Source: CALBPI01 sp038524795 (GTDB taxonomy: Bacteria; Pseudomonadota; Gammaproteobacteria; Steroidobacterales; Woeseiaceae). From it: a stretch of 64,000 nucleotides of DNA. Under the pieces are notes generated by a model. It did not search any database. It was not told the DNA's origin and saw only the letters and a list, made by a program, of their open reading frames with translations. The stretch is from positions 251,654 through 315,653 of the forward strand of contig JBCBIJ010000005.1 of the NCBI GenBank assembly GCA_038524795.1, given 5' to 3'. Positions 40,171-49,713 of the stretch are shown here, one piece after another; positions within the stretch are counted from its first letter, which is position 1, and each line of letters opens with the position of its first letter. The position numbers were made by a program, and so were the translations under genes.

Positions 40171-43100
40171 TGGCGGCCGGCTACGCCGAGCTGCACGCGC
40201 TCAGTAATTTCACATTCCTGCGCGGTGCCTCACACCCCGAGGAACTTATCGCGCAGGCTGATGCGCTCGGGTACACGGCACTGGCCATCACCGATGCCTG
40301 TTCGCTGTCGGGCATCGTGCGCGCGCACGCCGCGGCTAAGTCGGCATCGCTCAAACTCATCACGGGCGCCGAGTTTCAACTCGACGACGGTCCCCGGCTC
40401 GTGTTGCACGCGCTCTCGCGGCGCGGTTACGCAGGTTTATGCCGGCTTATCACCGCGGCCCGGCGTGCGGCACCCAAGGGCGACTACCGACTCACGGCGG
40501 GCATGGTTCAGGACATTGCGACCGGCGATGACGGGCGCGCGCTGACCGACTGCACGGCGCTATGGTTGCCCGGTAACGACTTCTCACTGGGCGATGACGC
40601 CGACTGGCTCACAGGGCTGTTCCCGGGTCGACTCTGGATTGCGGCCGAGCTGTTTCCCGACGGTCTGCACCGCCTGCGCCTCGAGGCGCTGCGTCGCACG
40701 AGTGCGCGCTATGGCTTGCCACTCGTCGCCGCGGGTGACGTGCACATGCATTGCCGCGAGCGTCGCGCACTGCAGGACACGCTGACAGCGATTCGACTCA
40801 AGACCACGGTGCACGAGGCCGGCTACGCACTGCACGCCAATGCCGAACGCCACCTGCGCCGGCGCGCTGTGCTCGAGGCCGTCTATCCGGCGCCGCTACT
40901 CGCCGAGACGCTGGCCATCGCCGAGCGCGTCGACTTCTCACTCGACGAGCTGGCCTATGAGTACCCGCGCGAGCTTGTGCCCGAACACGAGACCCCGGCC
41001 GGCTGGCTCGCGCGGCTGACCTGGCAGGGCGCGGCACGGCGCTGGCCCGACGGCGTGCCCGCGGGCACGCGTGCGCAGGTCGAGCACGAACTCGCGCTCA
41101 TCGCGGAGCTCAACTACGAGCCGTACTTCCTGACTGTGCACGACATCGTCAACTGGGCGCGCGAGCACGCCATCCTTTGCCAGGGCCGTGGCTCGGCGGC
41201 CAACTCGGCCGTGTGCTTTTGCCTGGGCATCACCGAGGTCGATCCCGCGCGCCAGTCGACACTGTTCGAGCGCTTCATTTCCAAGGAGCGCAACGAGCCG
41301 CCTGACATCGATGTCGACTTCGAACATCAGCGTCGCGAAGAAGTGATCCAGTACATTTATTCGAAATACGGCCGGGATCGCGCGGCGCTGGCGGCCACGG
41401 TTATCTGTTACCGCCCGCGCAGTGCGATGCGCGACGTAGGTAAAGCGCTGGGCCTGGCTGATCTGCAGGTCGACCGGCTGGCGCGGAGCATGCAGTGGTG
41501 GGACGGCGATGTGGTCGATCCCGAGCGCGTGCGCGACGCGGGGCTCGACCCGCACAACCCACTCATCGCACGTCTGATCGGGCTCGTGAGCGCGCTCATT
41601 GGGTTTCCGCGCCACCTGTCACAGCACGTGGGCGGCTTCGTCATCAGCGAGGGTCGTCTCGATGCGCTCGTGCCTGTCGAAAACGCAAGCATGCCCGAGC
41701 GCACCGTGATCCAGTGGGAAAAGGACGACCTCGAGGCGCTGGGTTTGCTGAAGGTCGACGTGCTCGGGCTTGGCATGCTCAGTGCGATCCGTCGTTGCTT
41801 CGACCTCATCGCGGTGCATCACGACCGGCGCTACACACTGGCCACGGTGCCCGCCGAGGACCGCGCCACCTACGACATGATCTGCAAGGCCGACACGATG
41901 GGTGTGTTCCAGATCGAGTCGCGCGCGCAGATGAGCATGTTGCCGCGCCTTCGGCCCCGCAACTTCTACGACCTCGTCATCGAGGTTGCGATCATCCGCC
42001 CCGGGCCGATCCAGGGCGACATGGTGCACCCCTACCTGCGGCGGCGAAACGGCGAAGAACCCGTCACCTATCCGAGCCCCGAGGTCGAGGGTGTCCTCGA
42101 GCGTACGCTCGGCGTGCCTATCTTCCAGGAACAGGTTATGGAGCTGGCCGTGGTGGCAGCAGGCTTCAGCCCGGGCGAGGCCGACAGTTTGCGCCGTGCC
42201 ATGGCCGCCTGGAAGCGTAAGGGTGGGCTTGGGCCGTTCGAGGAAAAGCTCAAGCGGGGCATGCATGAGCGCGGCTACAGTGAGCGGTTCGCGAACCAGA
42301 TCTTCGAGCAGATCAAGGGCTTTGGTAACTACGGCTTCCCCGAATCGCACTCCGCGAGCTTCGCGCTGCTCGTGTATGTGTCGTGCTGGCTCAAGCGCCA
42401 TTACCCAGCCGCGTTCATCTGTGCGCTCATCAATAGCCAACCCATGGGCTTCTACAGCGCCTCGCAGCTCACGCAAATGGTGCGTCGTAATCACGGCGTC
42501 GAAGTGCGGCCCGTGGACGTACGCCACAGCCACTGGGACTGCACGCTTGAGCCGCGCGATGAAGGCGGCCCTGCGCTGCGGCTGGGTCTACGACTCGTAA
42601 AGGGCTTCGGCGATGCCGCCGCGGAGCGACTGCAGCGCGTTCGTGAGGGGCAGGGCTTTCGCACGGTGCAGGAGATGGCCACACGCGCGCAGCTCAACCG
42701 CGCCGAGCTGGGCGCGCTGGCGGCTGCGAACGCTTTATCGCGACTGGCGGGTCACCGCCATCTCGCGCGCTGGCAGGTGGCCGGCGTCGAGCGTCAGGAC
42801 GACCTGCTCAAGGGCATCGAGGTGCGCGAGGCGACGCCCATGCTGCGTGCGCCCAGCGAGGCGCAGGACATCGTCGCCGACTACCAGCACCTGGGTTTGA
42901 CGCTGGGGCGTCATCCCATGGCGCTGTTGCGCTCACGCTTTGAAGGGCACGGGTTTCTGACGGCTGACGCGCTGGTGGACTGTGCTGATGGGCGGCCGGT
43001 GCAGGTCGCGGGCATCGTGGTCACACGACAGCGTCCCGGCAGTGCCAATGGCGTTAACTTCGTCACGCTCGAGGACGAAACAGGCTACATCAATCTCGTG

Positions 43101-43274
43101 ATCTGGCAGGACCTGGCCGAAACGCAACGGCGCGTGCTCGTTGGCGCGCGTCTCATGGCGGCGGCAGGTGCCGTGCAGAAGCAGGGGGATGTGATTCACG
43201 TCGTGGCGCGGGAACTGAGCGACTACAACGGTCTGCTCGGCGAGTTGACGACCGTGTCGCGTGATTTTCACTGA
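40170..43274 (+). CDS. dnaE2: Error-prone DNA polymerase DnaE2
   Basis: DnaE2 is the C-family polymerase that copies damaged DNA with ImuA/ImuB. The 1034-residue protein has an N-terminal PHP domain (ELHALSNFTFLRGASHPEEL), palm with catalytic aspartates in PDIDVDFEHQRRE (D379, D381), helix-hairpin-helix region and a C-terminal OB fold (VAGIVVTRQRPGSANGVNF). It lacks the tau-binding tail of replicative DnaE1, and is about 130 residues shorter. It ends the lexA-imuA-imuB-dnaE2 operon. Expression should rise after DNA damage through the two LexA boxes. Confidence 0.96.
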   Translation: MAAGYAELHALSNFTFLRGASHPEELIAQADALGYTALAITDACSLSGIVRAHAAAKSASLKLITGAEFQLDDGPRLVLHALSRRGYAGLCRLITAARRAAPKGDYRLTAGMVQDIATGDDGRALTDCTALWLPGNDFSLGDDADWLTGLFPGRLWIAAELFPDGLHRLRLEALRRTSARYGLPLVAAGDVHMHCRERRALQDTLTAIRLKTTVHEAGYALHANAERHLRRRAVLEAVYPAPLLAETLAIAERVDFSLDELAYEYPRELVPEHETPAGWLARLTWQGAARRWPDGVPAGTRAQVEHELALIAELNYEPYFLTVHDIVNWAREHAILCQGRGSAANSAVCFCLGITEVDPARQSTLFERFISKERNEPPDIDVDFEHQRREEVIQYIYSKYGRDRAALAATVICYRPRSAMRDVGKALGLADLQVDRLARSMQWWDGDVVDPERVRDAGLDPHNPLIARLIGLVSALIGFPRHLSQHVGGFVISEGRLDALVPVENASMPERTVIQWEKDDLEALGLLKVDVLGLGMLSAIRRCFDLIAVHHDRRYTLATVPAEDRATYDMICKADTMGVFQIESRAQMSMLPRLRPRNFYDLVIEVAIIRPGPIQGDMVHPYLRRRNGEEPVTYPSPEVEGVLERTLGVPIFQEQVMELAVVAAGFSPGEADSLRRAMAAWKRKGGLGPFEEKLKRGMHERGYSERFANQIFEQIKGFGNYGFPESHSASFALLVYVSCWLKRHYPAAFICALINSQPMGFYSASQLTQMVRRNHGVEVRPVDVRHSHWDCTLEPRDEGGPALRLGLRLVKGFGDAAAERLQRVREGQGFRTVQEMATRAQLNRAELGALAAANALSRLAGHRHLARWQVAGVERQDDLLKGIEVREATPMLRAPSEAQDIVADYQHLGLTLGRHPMALLRSRFEGHGFLTADALVDCADGRPVQVAGIVVTRQRPGSANGVNFVTLEDETGYINLVIWQDLAETQRRVLVGARLMAAAGAVQKQGDVIHVVARELSDYNGLLGELTTVSRDFH

Positions 43275-43301
43275 GGGGCGCGGGCGCGCCGGGCGAGACG
43301 C

Positions 43302-43586
43302 TCAGTTGGCTTCGAGATCGTCGATGCCGAAGTCGTCGTCCTCATCGAGCAGACGGTTCAGTCGCTTTTCTTCGAGCAGCGCCTCGAGCCGGCGGCGTGC
43401 CGCCGCCCCGTCCTTACCGGGGTCTTTCGCCTGCTCGATGTCGGCGACAAGTTCCTCGACGTTGACTTCAACAGACATGCCGCCGACGTTGTCGCCGGCC
43501 TCAATGACAATGGTCTCAGAGAAGTCCTTGTCGTCTTCTCCGTCGTCGATGTCGTCTTCGGGTGTGTCGTTTTCTTCACTGATCAT
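43302..43586 (-). CDS. Small acidic protein (possibly PA3496-like)
   Basis: A 94-residue, strongly acidic protein: the first half is rich in D and E (NDTPEDDIDDGEDDKDFS), the second half has an amphipathic charged helix (ARRRLEALLEEKRLNRLLDEDDDF). That C-terminal pattern recalls the small Pseudomonas PA3496-type proteins annotated as putative envelope integrity proteins, but I make this link only tentatively. There is no signal peptide or membrane segment. The ATG at 43586 is used; a GTG/ATG slightly upstream would add four residues. Confidence 0.65.
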   Translation of the reverse strand: MISEENDTPEDDIDDGEDDKDFSETIVIEAGDNVGGMSVEVNVEELVADIEQAKDPGKDGAAARRRLEALLEEKRLNRLLDEDDDFGIDDLEAN

Positions 43587-43691
43587 GCACGTCCCCAAGA
43601 GCGGCTCACAGTGTTGGGTTGTCGCGAATATAAACCCGTGCTTTGCGCGCGCGCAACTACGTTGTCGACAGATTGCGAACTGGCGCGTGGG

Positions 43692-44909
43692 CTAGCCCAC
43701 AAGCTCGTTCATATTGAAGATCGGCAACAGGATCGCAAGCACGATGAGCAGCACGACAATGCCCATGATGACGATGATCAAGGGCTCAATAATGCTCATG
43801 AGCGCGGAGATCAGGCTGTCGGACTCGCGCTCCTGGTTGACGGCTGCCCGCTCGAGCATCTCGTCGAGCCGGCCGCTGGCTTCACCGCTGGAAATCAGGT
43901 GAATCGTCATGGGCGGAAACACGCCGCGCTCGCCAAGTGAACGGCTGATGGGCGCGCCTTCGCGAATGCGCACGGCAGCCTCGTCAACGGCTTCGCGCAT
44001 CGGCACATTGGATATGACCTCGCCGGCAATACGCAGCGACTCGAGTACGGGGACGCCGCTGGCGGCGAGGATTGCCAAAGTGCGCATGAAGCGCGCCGTA
44101 TTCAGTCCGCGCGTGAGCCGCCCGAAGACGGGCATGCGCAATTTCGCGGCGTGCCAGCGCTTCTTGGGCCCGGGTTGGGCCAGCAGCAGCCGGATTCCGA
44201 TGAACGTCGCCACCGCACCAATAATCAGCAGCCACCACCAGGCTTGTACGAACTCACTGAGACCGATCAAGGCGCGCGTGAGGCCTGGCAATTGGTTGCC
44301 CGTCGAAACGAAGACGCTAACAATCTTCGGCACGACGTAGGACAGCATGAAGGCGACCACGGCCAGCGACATCAACACCAGCAGGATCGGGTAAACGAGC
44401 GCCGTCTTGGCCTTCTGCGACAGGTTCTGGCGGTTTTCGGTGTAGTCGGCCAGCCGGTCGAGCACGTTGTCCAGTTTGCCAGACTGTTCGCCGGCATCGA
44501 TAGTGGCGCGGAACATGGCCGGGAAGGCCTGCGGAAACTCGGCCAGACTGCCCGCCAGTGAGTAGCCTTCGCGGACCCGGGCGCGCACGCCCATAATGAT
44601 GCTGCGCGTTTTCGACTGCTCCGACTGGTCGGCAATAGCCTGCAGGGCTTCTTCAAGCGGCAGGCCTGCTTGGGACAGCGTTGCGAGCTGACGCGTGACC
44701 AGCGCGAGTTCGGCGCCAGACAGAGCGCGGCGGATGGTGACGCGCTTCTTGTCGTCGGTGCGCCCGCGCGTTGCCACGGGGTCGACGGACAGGGGCGTCA
44801 GTGACTGTTCGCGCAACGCGCCGCGCACGGCGCGCGCCGTGTCTCCCTCGAGCACCCCTTTGCGTTGCTTGCCGCGGGGGTCGAGTGCGATGTATTCGAA
44901 AGCGGCCAC
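43692..44909 (-). CDS. gspF: Type II secretion inner-membrane protein GspF
   Basis: GspF is the polytopic platform protein of the type II secretion system. The 405-residue protein starts with the family motif AAFEYIALDPRGKQRKGVLEGD and contains two T2SSF repeats (LATLSQAGLPLEEALQAI and RTLAILAASGVPVLESLRI) and three membrane helices, the last being PLIIVIMGIVVLLIVLAILLP. It starts with GTG, 19 bases after gspE. Length and motifs match a functional GspF. Confidence 0.95.
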   Translation of the reverse strand: MAAFEYIALDPRGKQRKGVLEGDTARAVRGALREQSLTPLSVDPVATRGRTDDKKRVTIRRALSGAELALVTRQLATLSQAGLPLEEALQAIADQSEQSKTRSIIMGVRARVREGYSLAGSLAEFPQAFPAMFRATIDAGEQSGKLDNVLDRLADYTENRQNLSQKAKTALVYPILLVLMSLAVVAFMLSYVVPKIVSVFVSTGNQLPGLTRALIGLSEFVQAWWWLLIIGAVATFIGIRLLLAQPGPKKRWHAAKLRMPVFGRLTRGLNTARFMRTLAILAASGVPVLESLRIAGEVISNVPMREAVDEAAVRIREGAPISRSLGERGVFPPMTIHLISSGEASGRLDEMLERAAVNQERESDSLISALMSIIEPLIIVIMGIVVLLIVLAILLPIFNMNELVG

Positions 44910-44928
44910 GACTCAGGCGTCTCGTGCG

Positions 44929-46458
44929 TCAGTCATCGCGCGTGACCCGCAACACCTCTTCGAGCGTCGTGATGCCCTGCAGCACCTTGGCGCGACCATC
45001 GTCGCGAATACTGGGGCCGCGTTCTCGTGCGTAGCGTTCGAGCTCATGCTCGCCCGAGCCGTCGTGAATCATTGTGCGCATCGTGTCATCGACGGTGACA
45101 AGTTCGTAGATGCCCGAGCGACCGCGGAACGCCATGGGGTCGTCGGCTGGCGGGCGGTACAGGGTCGGGCGTTGTTCGCGGCTGACGCGCAGCATGTCGC
45201 ATTCGGCGTCGCTGGCTGGGTAGGGCTCGCAGCGCTCCGAATCGAGTGTGCGCACGAGTCGCTGAGACAGCACGCCGATGAGACTCGATGACAGCAGAAA
45301 CGGCTCAACCCCCATGTCGCGCAGTCGGGTCACGGCGCCTACGGCTGTGTTGGTGTGCAGGGTGGAGAGAACAAGGTGGCCGGTGAGTGAAGCCTGGACC
45401 GCGATCTCTGCCGTTTCGAGGTCACGAATCTCACCGACCATCACCACGTCGGGGTCTTGCCGCAGAATGGCGCGGAGTCCGCGCGCAAAGGTCATGTCGA
45501 CCTTGGTGTTGACCTGCGACTGACCGATGCCATCAATGTAGTACTCGATGGGGTCTTCGACGGTCATGATGTTGCGCGAGGCGTTGTTGATGCGCTCGAG
45601 TGCTGCGTACAGCGTCGTCGTCTTACCCGAACCCGTCGGGCCTGTCACCAGAATGATGCCGTGCGGCTTGTGGATGAGCGAGTCCATGTTGCGCTGGTCG
45701 TCGGCGCGCATGCCCAGCTGTGCGAGGTCCAGTCGACCAGCCTGTTTGTCGAGCAGACGCATCACGACGCGCTCGCCGTGCCCCGAAGGCATCGTCGACA
45801 CGCGTACGTCGACAGCACGACCGGCAACGCGCAGCGAGATGCGACCGTCCTGCGGCAGACGCTTCTCGGCAATGTCGAGCTTTGACATGACCTTGATTCG
45901 AGACACGAGCAGGGGCGCGACGCCGCGCGCAGTCTGCAGTACTTCGCGCAGCACGCCGTCGATGCGCATCCGCACAATAAGCCGGTTCTCGTAGGGCTCG
46001 ATGTGAATGTCCGAGGCGTTTTCTTTAATGGCTTCGGTGAGCAGCGCATTGATGAGGCGAATAATGGGCGCCTCGTCGTCCGCCTCGAGCAGGTCCGACT
46101 GTTCGGGCAGATCCTGCGCCAGCAAGAGCAGGTCTGTCTCTTCCTCGAACCCGTCCATCATCTGCATGGCGGGGCCCGTGCCACGCTCGTAAGTCTGCTG
46201 CAGTTCCGTGTCGAACTGCTCCTCACTCACGCGCTCGATGGTCAGCGTCTGACCCAGGAAGCGTTGTGCCTCAGCGAGGCTCGCGAGGCTGGCGCCGGCA
46301 CGGTAGAGCAGGGCCTGGGGCACGCCGTCCTGCTCGCGCACGAGCAGGCCGTGGCGCTTGGCGAACGAGAACGGCAGCTGCGTCGTCGTCGCGACGTCCT
46401 CTTCCACGGCCAGCGCGTTGATCGTCTCGTCGTCTAACGTGTCTGTGGTGACCGCCAT
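44929..46458 (-). CDS. gspE: Type II secretion ATPase GspE
   Basis: GspE powers pseudopilus assembly. The 509-residue ATPase has an N1/N2 region, Walker A GPTGSGKTTTLYAAL near residue 272, the Asp box and Walker B (DPDVVMVGEIRDLETAEIA) and the His box (LTGHLVLSTLHTN). The zinc-binding CxxC pairs found between the His box and C-terminus in most GspE proteins are missing: only isolated cysteines in ERCEPYPASDAEC remain and the second pair reads PADDPMAFRGR. A GGAGG site precedes the ATG. It sits 16 bases after gspD. Confidence 0.95.
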   Translation of the reverse strand: MAVTTDTLDDETINALAVEEDVATTTQLPFSFAKRHGLLVREQDGVPQALLYRAGASLASLAEAQRFLGQTLTIERVSEEQFDTELQQTYERGTGPAMQMMDGFEEETDLLLLAQDLPEQSDLLEADDEAPIIRLINALLTEAIKENASDIHIEPYENRLIVRMRIDGVLREVLQTARGVAPLLVSRIKVMSKLDIAEKRLPQDGRISLRVAGRAVDVRVSTMPSGHGERVVMRLLDKQAGRLDLAQLGMRADDQRNMDSLIHKPHGIILVTGPTGSGKTTTLYAALERINNASRNIMTVEDPIEYYIDGIGQSQVNTKVDMTFARGLRAILRQDPDVVMVGEIRDLETAEIAVQASLTGHLVLSTLHTNTAVGAVTRLRDMGVEPFLLSSSLIGVLSQRLVRTLDSERCEPYPASDAECDMLRVSREQRPTLYRPPADDPMAFRGRSGIYELVTVDDTMRTMIHDGSGEHELERYARERGPSIRDDGRAKVLQGITTLEEVLRVTRDD

Positions 46459-46474
46459 CGTGCCTGCCTCCGGC

Positions 46475-48457
46475 TTACTCGCCGCCGTTGTCTTCCTGCA
46501 TGATATCGGCAGGCGGCTGTTTTGGTGCAGTCTCGCGGAGCTGCTCGTCGAGCGGCGGCAACGTTGGGCGCACCGCGTCTTTGAGTAAGGGTACCTGGCG
46601 ATCGCCCTGCTGCAGGTTGCGCAGGTAGTTGTACTTCTCGCCCGTCACCCGCATCGAACCGATGCCGTCGAGCAGGATCTTGGGCTTGATGAAGACCATG
46701 AGGTTGGTCTTGATCTTCTCCGAGGTGCGCGAGCGGAACAGATTTCCGATGATCGGGATGCTGCCCAGCACGGGCACGCGCTGATCGGTCTCGAGCACCT
46801 GGTCGTCGATGAGGCCGCCCAGCACGAGAATGCCGCCGTCTTCCACAATGACCGAGGTCTCGATGAGACGGGTGTTCGTGATCAGGTCGACGGCGCCCGC
46901 GCTGGAGCTCAGGCTCGAGATCTCTTGCGTGATCTTGAGCAGGATCGTGCCGTCGCCCGTGATCTGCGGCGTGAGCTGCAGGTTGGTGCCGACCTGTTCC
47001 CGATTGACGGTCTGGAACGGGTTGACGGCACCCGCGTTGTTGCCGCCTGTGTTTGTGAACTGACCCGTGATGAACGGCACTTCCTGGCCGATCTCGATCT
47101 TCGCCTCTTCGTTATCCATTGTGACGATGACGGGCGTCGAGATGACGTTGGTATTGGCGTCGCCCTGCAGTGCGTTGAGGATCGCGGCAAAGCTGACCCC
47201 CGAGTCTGAGATCCGGCCGACGCCAAGCGTCACACCTTCAGCGATGGCGCCAGCCAGCGCAGCGGCGTCGTTACCTTCGCTGGCACCGGCCAGCGGCACG
47301 ATGCGGCTGCCCGCCGAAGCAAAGTCGGTGACGCCCACGATGTTGTCGTCGTTACTGCCGTCGAGCGCCCAGGTCACGCCAAGTTGCGAGTCCTGGTTGA
47401 TGTTGACCTCGACGATAAGCGCCTCCACAAGCACCTGCGCGCGGCGAATGTCGAGTTTGTCGACGACCGACATGATGGAACGCATCGAGGCGGGCGGGGC
47501 TGTGATGACGAGCCCATTGGTAATTTCATCGGCCCAGATGTTGACCTCGACGTCGGCATTAGCCGCTGTCTCCTGGCCTTCCGCACTTTGTACCTGACCC
47601 TGCAGCTTGCCTGCGAGGTCTTCAGCATTCGCGTACTTGAGATAGCGCACCTGGGTATCGCCACCGGCCTCGCGCGGCGTGTCGAGATGCGCGATCAGTG
47701 TCCGAATCTTGACGCGGTCGGCCGGCACGCCGCTGATGAGCACGCTGTTGGTGCGCGGCTCGGCCACGAGGTTGATGGGTGCGCTGGCACCGGCTTCGAC
47801 GCGGTTGCCGCCGTTGAGTGCGTTGATCGTCGTGACAATGTCCGTGGCCGAGGCATAGGTGAGCTGCAATACCTCAACGTCTGCATCGACAGGGCGGTCA
47901 ATCTGGCGCAGCAGGTAACGGATGCGATTCACGTTGCGCTGCGTGTCGCTGATGATCAGCGAATTCGAGCTGGCCTGCGCTGCCAGGTGGGCGTTGCTGG
48001 GTAGCAGGGGCCGCAAGACTGGGACAAGCTGGGCGGCTGACACGTTCTCGACGCGCAGCACCGTGGTGACTGTCTCATCGGCCAGCGCGCCTGTGACATT
48101 GGCTGGCGCCTGGCGCGCGTTGGCGTTCGGCACGATGCGTGTGACGCTGCCGGCTTCGATGGCGACGAAGTTGTTGACTTCGAGCAGCTGCAGGAAGGCC
48201 AGGTAGAACTCCTCGGCATCCATGGGCTCGCTGGCGATCAGGGTGACCTTTGCATTGACCCGCGGGTCGACGATGAAGGTGCGGCCTGTTGCCATTTGCA
48301 CGGCATCGATGACCGCCTTGATGTCGGTCTCACGGTAGTTCGGCGTGATTTCTTCGATGCCTTGCGCCAGGACGCCCTGTGCGGTGGTCAGCGCAGTGGC
48401 AAGCGCCAGTGCTGCGACGATCAGGCGCTGCCGGGGCGCGCGTTGCGAATGGTTCAT
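46475..48457 (-). CDS. gspD: Type II secretion outer-membrane secretin GspD
   Basis: GspD forms the outer-membrane channel of the T2SS. The 660-residue protein has a signal peptide (RLIVAALALATALTTAQGVLAQ), N0-N3 domains (N0 starts at ITPNYRETDIKAVIDAVQ; three repeats with VLRVENVSAAQLVPVLRPL and VRYLKYANAEDLAGKL), then the secretin core VPFITGQFTNTGGNNAG, NLQLTPQITGDGTI and VPVLGSIPIIGNLFRS. The long charged tail lacks an obvious S-domain, so the pilotin mode is unclear. The ATG overlaps the gspC stop (ATGA). Confidence 0.96.
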   Translation of the reverse strand: MNHSQRAPRQRLIVAALALATALTTAQGVLAQGIEEITPNYRETDIKAVIDAVQMATGRTFIVDPRVNAKVTLIASEPMDAEEFYLAFLQLLEVNNFVAIEAGSVTRIVPNANARQAPANVTGALADETVTTVLRVENVSAAQLVPVLRPLLPSNAHLAAQASSNSLIISDTQRNVNRIRYLLRQIDRPVDADVEVLQLTYASATDIVTTINALNGGNRVEAGASAPINLVAEPRTNSVLISGVPADRVKIRTLIAHLDTPREAGGDTQVRYLKYANAEDLAGKLQGQVQSAEGQETAANADVEVNIWADEITNGLVITAPPASMRSIMSVVDKLDIRRAQVLVEALIVEVNINQDSQLGVTWALDGSNDDNIVGVTDFASAGSRIVPLAGASEGNDAAALAGAIAEGVTLGVGRISDSGVSFAAILNALQGDANTNVISTPVIVTMDNEEAKIEIGQEVPFITGQFTNTGGNNAGAVNPFQTVNREQVGTNLQLTPQITGDGTILLKITQEISSLSSSAGAVDLITNTRLIETSVIVEDGGILVLGGLIDDQVLETDQRVPVLGSIPIIGNLFRSRTSEKIKTNLMVFIKPKILLDGIGSMRVTGEKYNYLRNLQQGDRQVPLLKDAVRPTLPPLDEQLRETAPKQPPADIMQEDNGGE

Positions 48458-49398
48458 TGAGTGGCCTGGTCAGAAAAGTCGAGTGAGCTCGTGTCGAGCG
48501 TTAGATTTTGTTGTTGGCCGCCACGTTCAAGCGTGACGGAAATGCTCTGGGCGTTGCCCAGCTCACTAAATATGCGTGCGCCCTGCGATGGATTGTTGAG
48601 CGGTGTGCCGTTAATGGCGGTGACGATGTCGCCGGGACGCAGGCCGAGCTTGGCGAAGCTCTGCCGGTCAGAGCCTGGGTACAGGCGGTAGCCGCGCTGC
48701 TGCCCGCCCACGTAGTAGGGGCGGGGCGAGATGATCTGGGTGAATTGCGCCGCGTTCTCCGTGAGGACCTGGGTCATCGACGGGCCGCTGGCACGACGAA
48801 TGCTGGTGCGGGAGCGGTTGGCCTGGGGGGCAATGCCCGCGAGTTCTTCGGGTTTCGGCAGTGCGAGGGATTCAAAGACGCCGCGCCCACGAGTCAGGAT
48901 CACTTGCTCGCGCTCGACGCTGTACAGCGTCAGGCCGCTGCGTACCGTGTCGCCGATGGCAAAGACGCGCTCGTCACGCCCATCAGCGATGATCGCCAGG
49001 GCGTTCTCCTCGGAGCCCGCCGCAAGTGTGCCTTTGAGCGTTAACGGCTCCCGCGTAGGCGGCGCAGAAATGGGGCCCGTGATATCCGTGTCGTCAACAG
49101 GCGCATCCGGATCGGCGACGCCGAACAAATGCGCCGCGACGATCGATGTGACGTCCGTAGACGCGACCCGGGTCGTCGCTGAGTCATTGCTTGATGGCGC
49201 CAGTGCCACAGGCGGCGCTATGCTTGCATCGGCACGACTAGGCAGCAGCGCGACAACAAGCCCCGCGAGCTGCCAGGCGATTACGGCACCCAGCAGCAGC
49301 GCCGCGAGCCCGGGGCCACGTTGCTGCAATTTGGCCAGCCACGGTTGCTGACCCAGGCGCTGGAATCGGTCCAGCGCGTCCGCGCCACTCATCGCCAT
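48454..49398 (-). CDS. gspC: Type II secretion protein GspC
   Basis: GspC links the inner-membrane platform to the secretin. The 314-residue protein has one N-terminal membrane helix (GLAALLLGAVIAWQLAGLVV), the homology region (LKGTLAAGSEENALAIIADG, ERVFAIGDTV) that binds GspD, and a C-terminal PDZ domain (LYPGSDRQSFAKLGLRPGDI, then VTAINGTPLN). It heads the minus-strand operon gspC-D-E-F. GspG-H-I-J-K-L-M are not in this window, so the T2SS genes are split or lie elsewhere. Confidence 0.93.
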   Translation of the reverse strand: MAMSGADALDRFQRLGQQPWLAKLQQRGPGLAALLLGAVIAWQLAGLVVALLPSRADASIAPPVALAPSSNDSATTRVASTDVTSIVAAHLFGVADPDAPVDDTDITGPISAPPTREPLTLKGTLAAGSEENALAIIADGRDERVFAIGDTVRSGLTLYSVEREQVILTRGRGVFESLALPKPEELAGIAPQANRSRTSIRRASGPSMTQVLTENAAQFTQIISPRPYYVGGQQRGYRLYPGSDRQSFAKLGLRPGDIVTAINGTPLNNPSQGARIFSELGNAQSISVTLERGGQQQNLTLDTSSLDFSDQATQ

Positions 49399-49713
49399 GA
49401 TTCGGTTTCCGCCTCCAGACTGCGCTTGTACATGTCCGCGTTACCTTTATGGGTGTTATTAGTGCCTGGTGCAGGCCCGGATCCGCGCAGTCCCCGTCGC
49501 ATGATACGGCAGTCCCAGCAGGCCGAACAAGCGTGCCCAAGCGTCTGAACAGCTTAGAATCCGGCGGTTTGGGTTGGTTCCGCTGGCTTGGTCAGTTGAT
49601 TGACGTAAGCCCTTGCGTCGGGGCTCTTGTGACCCCATCTCCTGACCTCGGATACGGGTAACAGACACCACCTCTGGTCTTGTGGTATGAAACGAGTGAG
49701 TGTGAAAAACGGC
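49399..49713. other. Divergent gspC-clpS intergenic region
   Basis: About 315 bases separate the divergent gspC and clpS genes. Both promoters must lie here. TTAGAAT at 49554-49560 resembles a -10 element toward clpS, but no good -35 is 16-18 bases upstream. I see no supported small gene, repeat or RNA in it. Confidence 0.4.
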
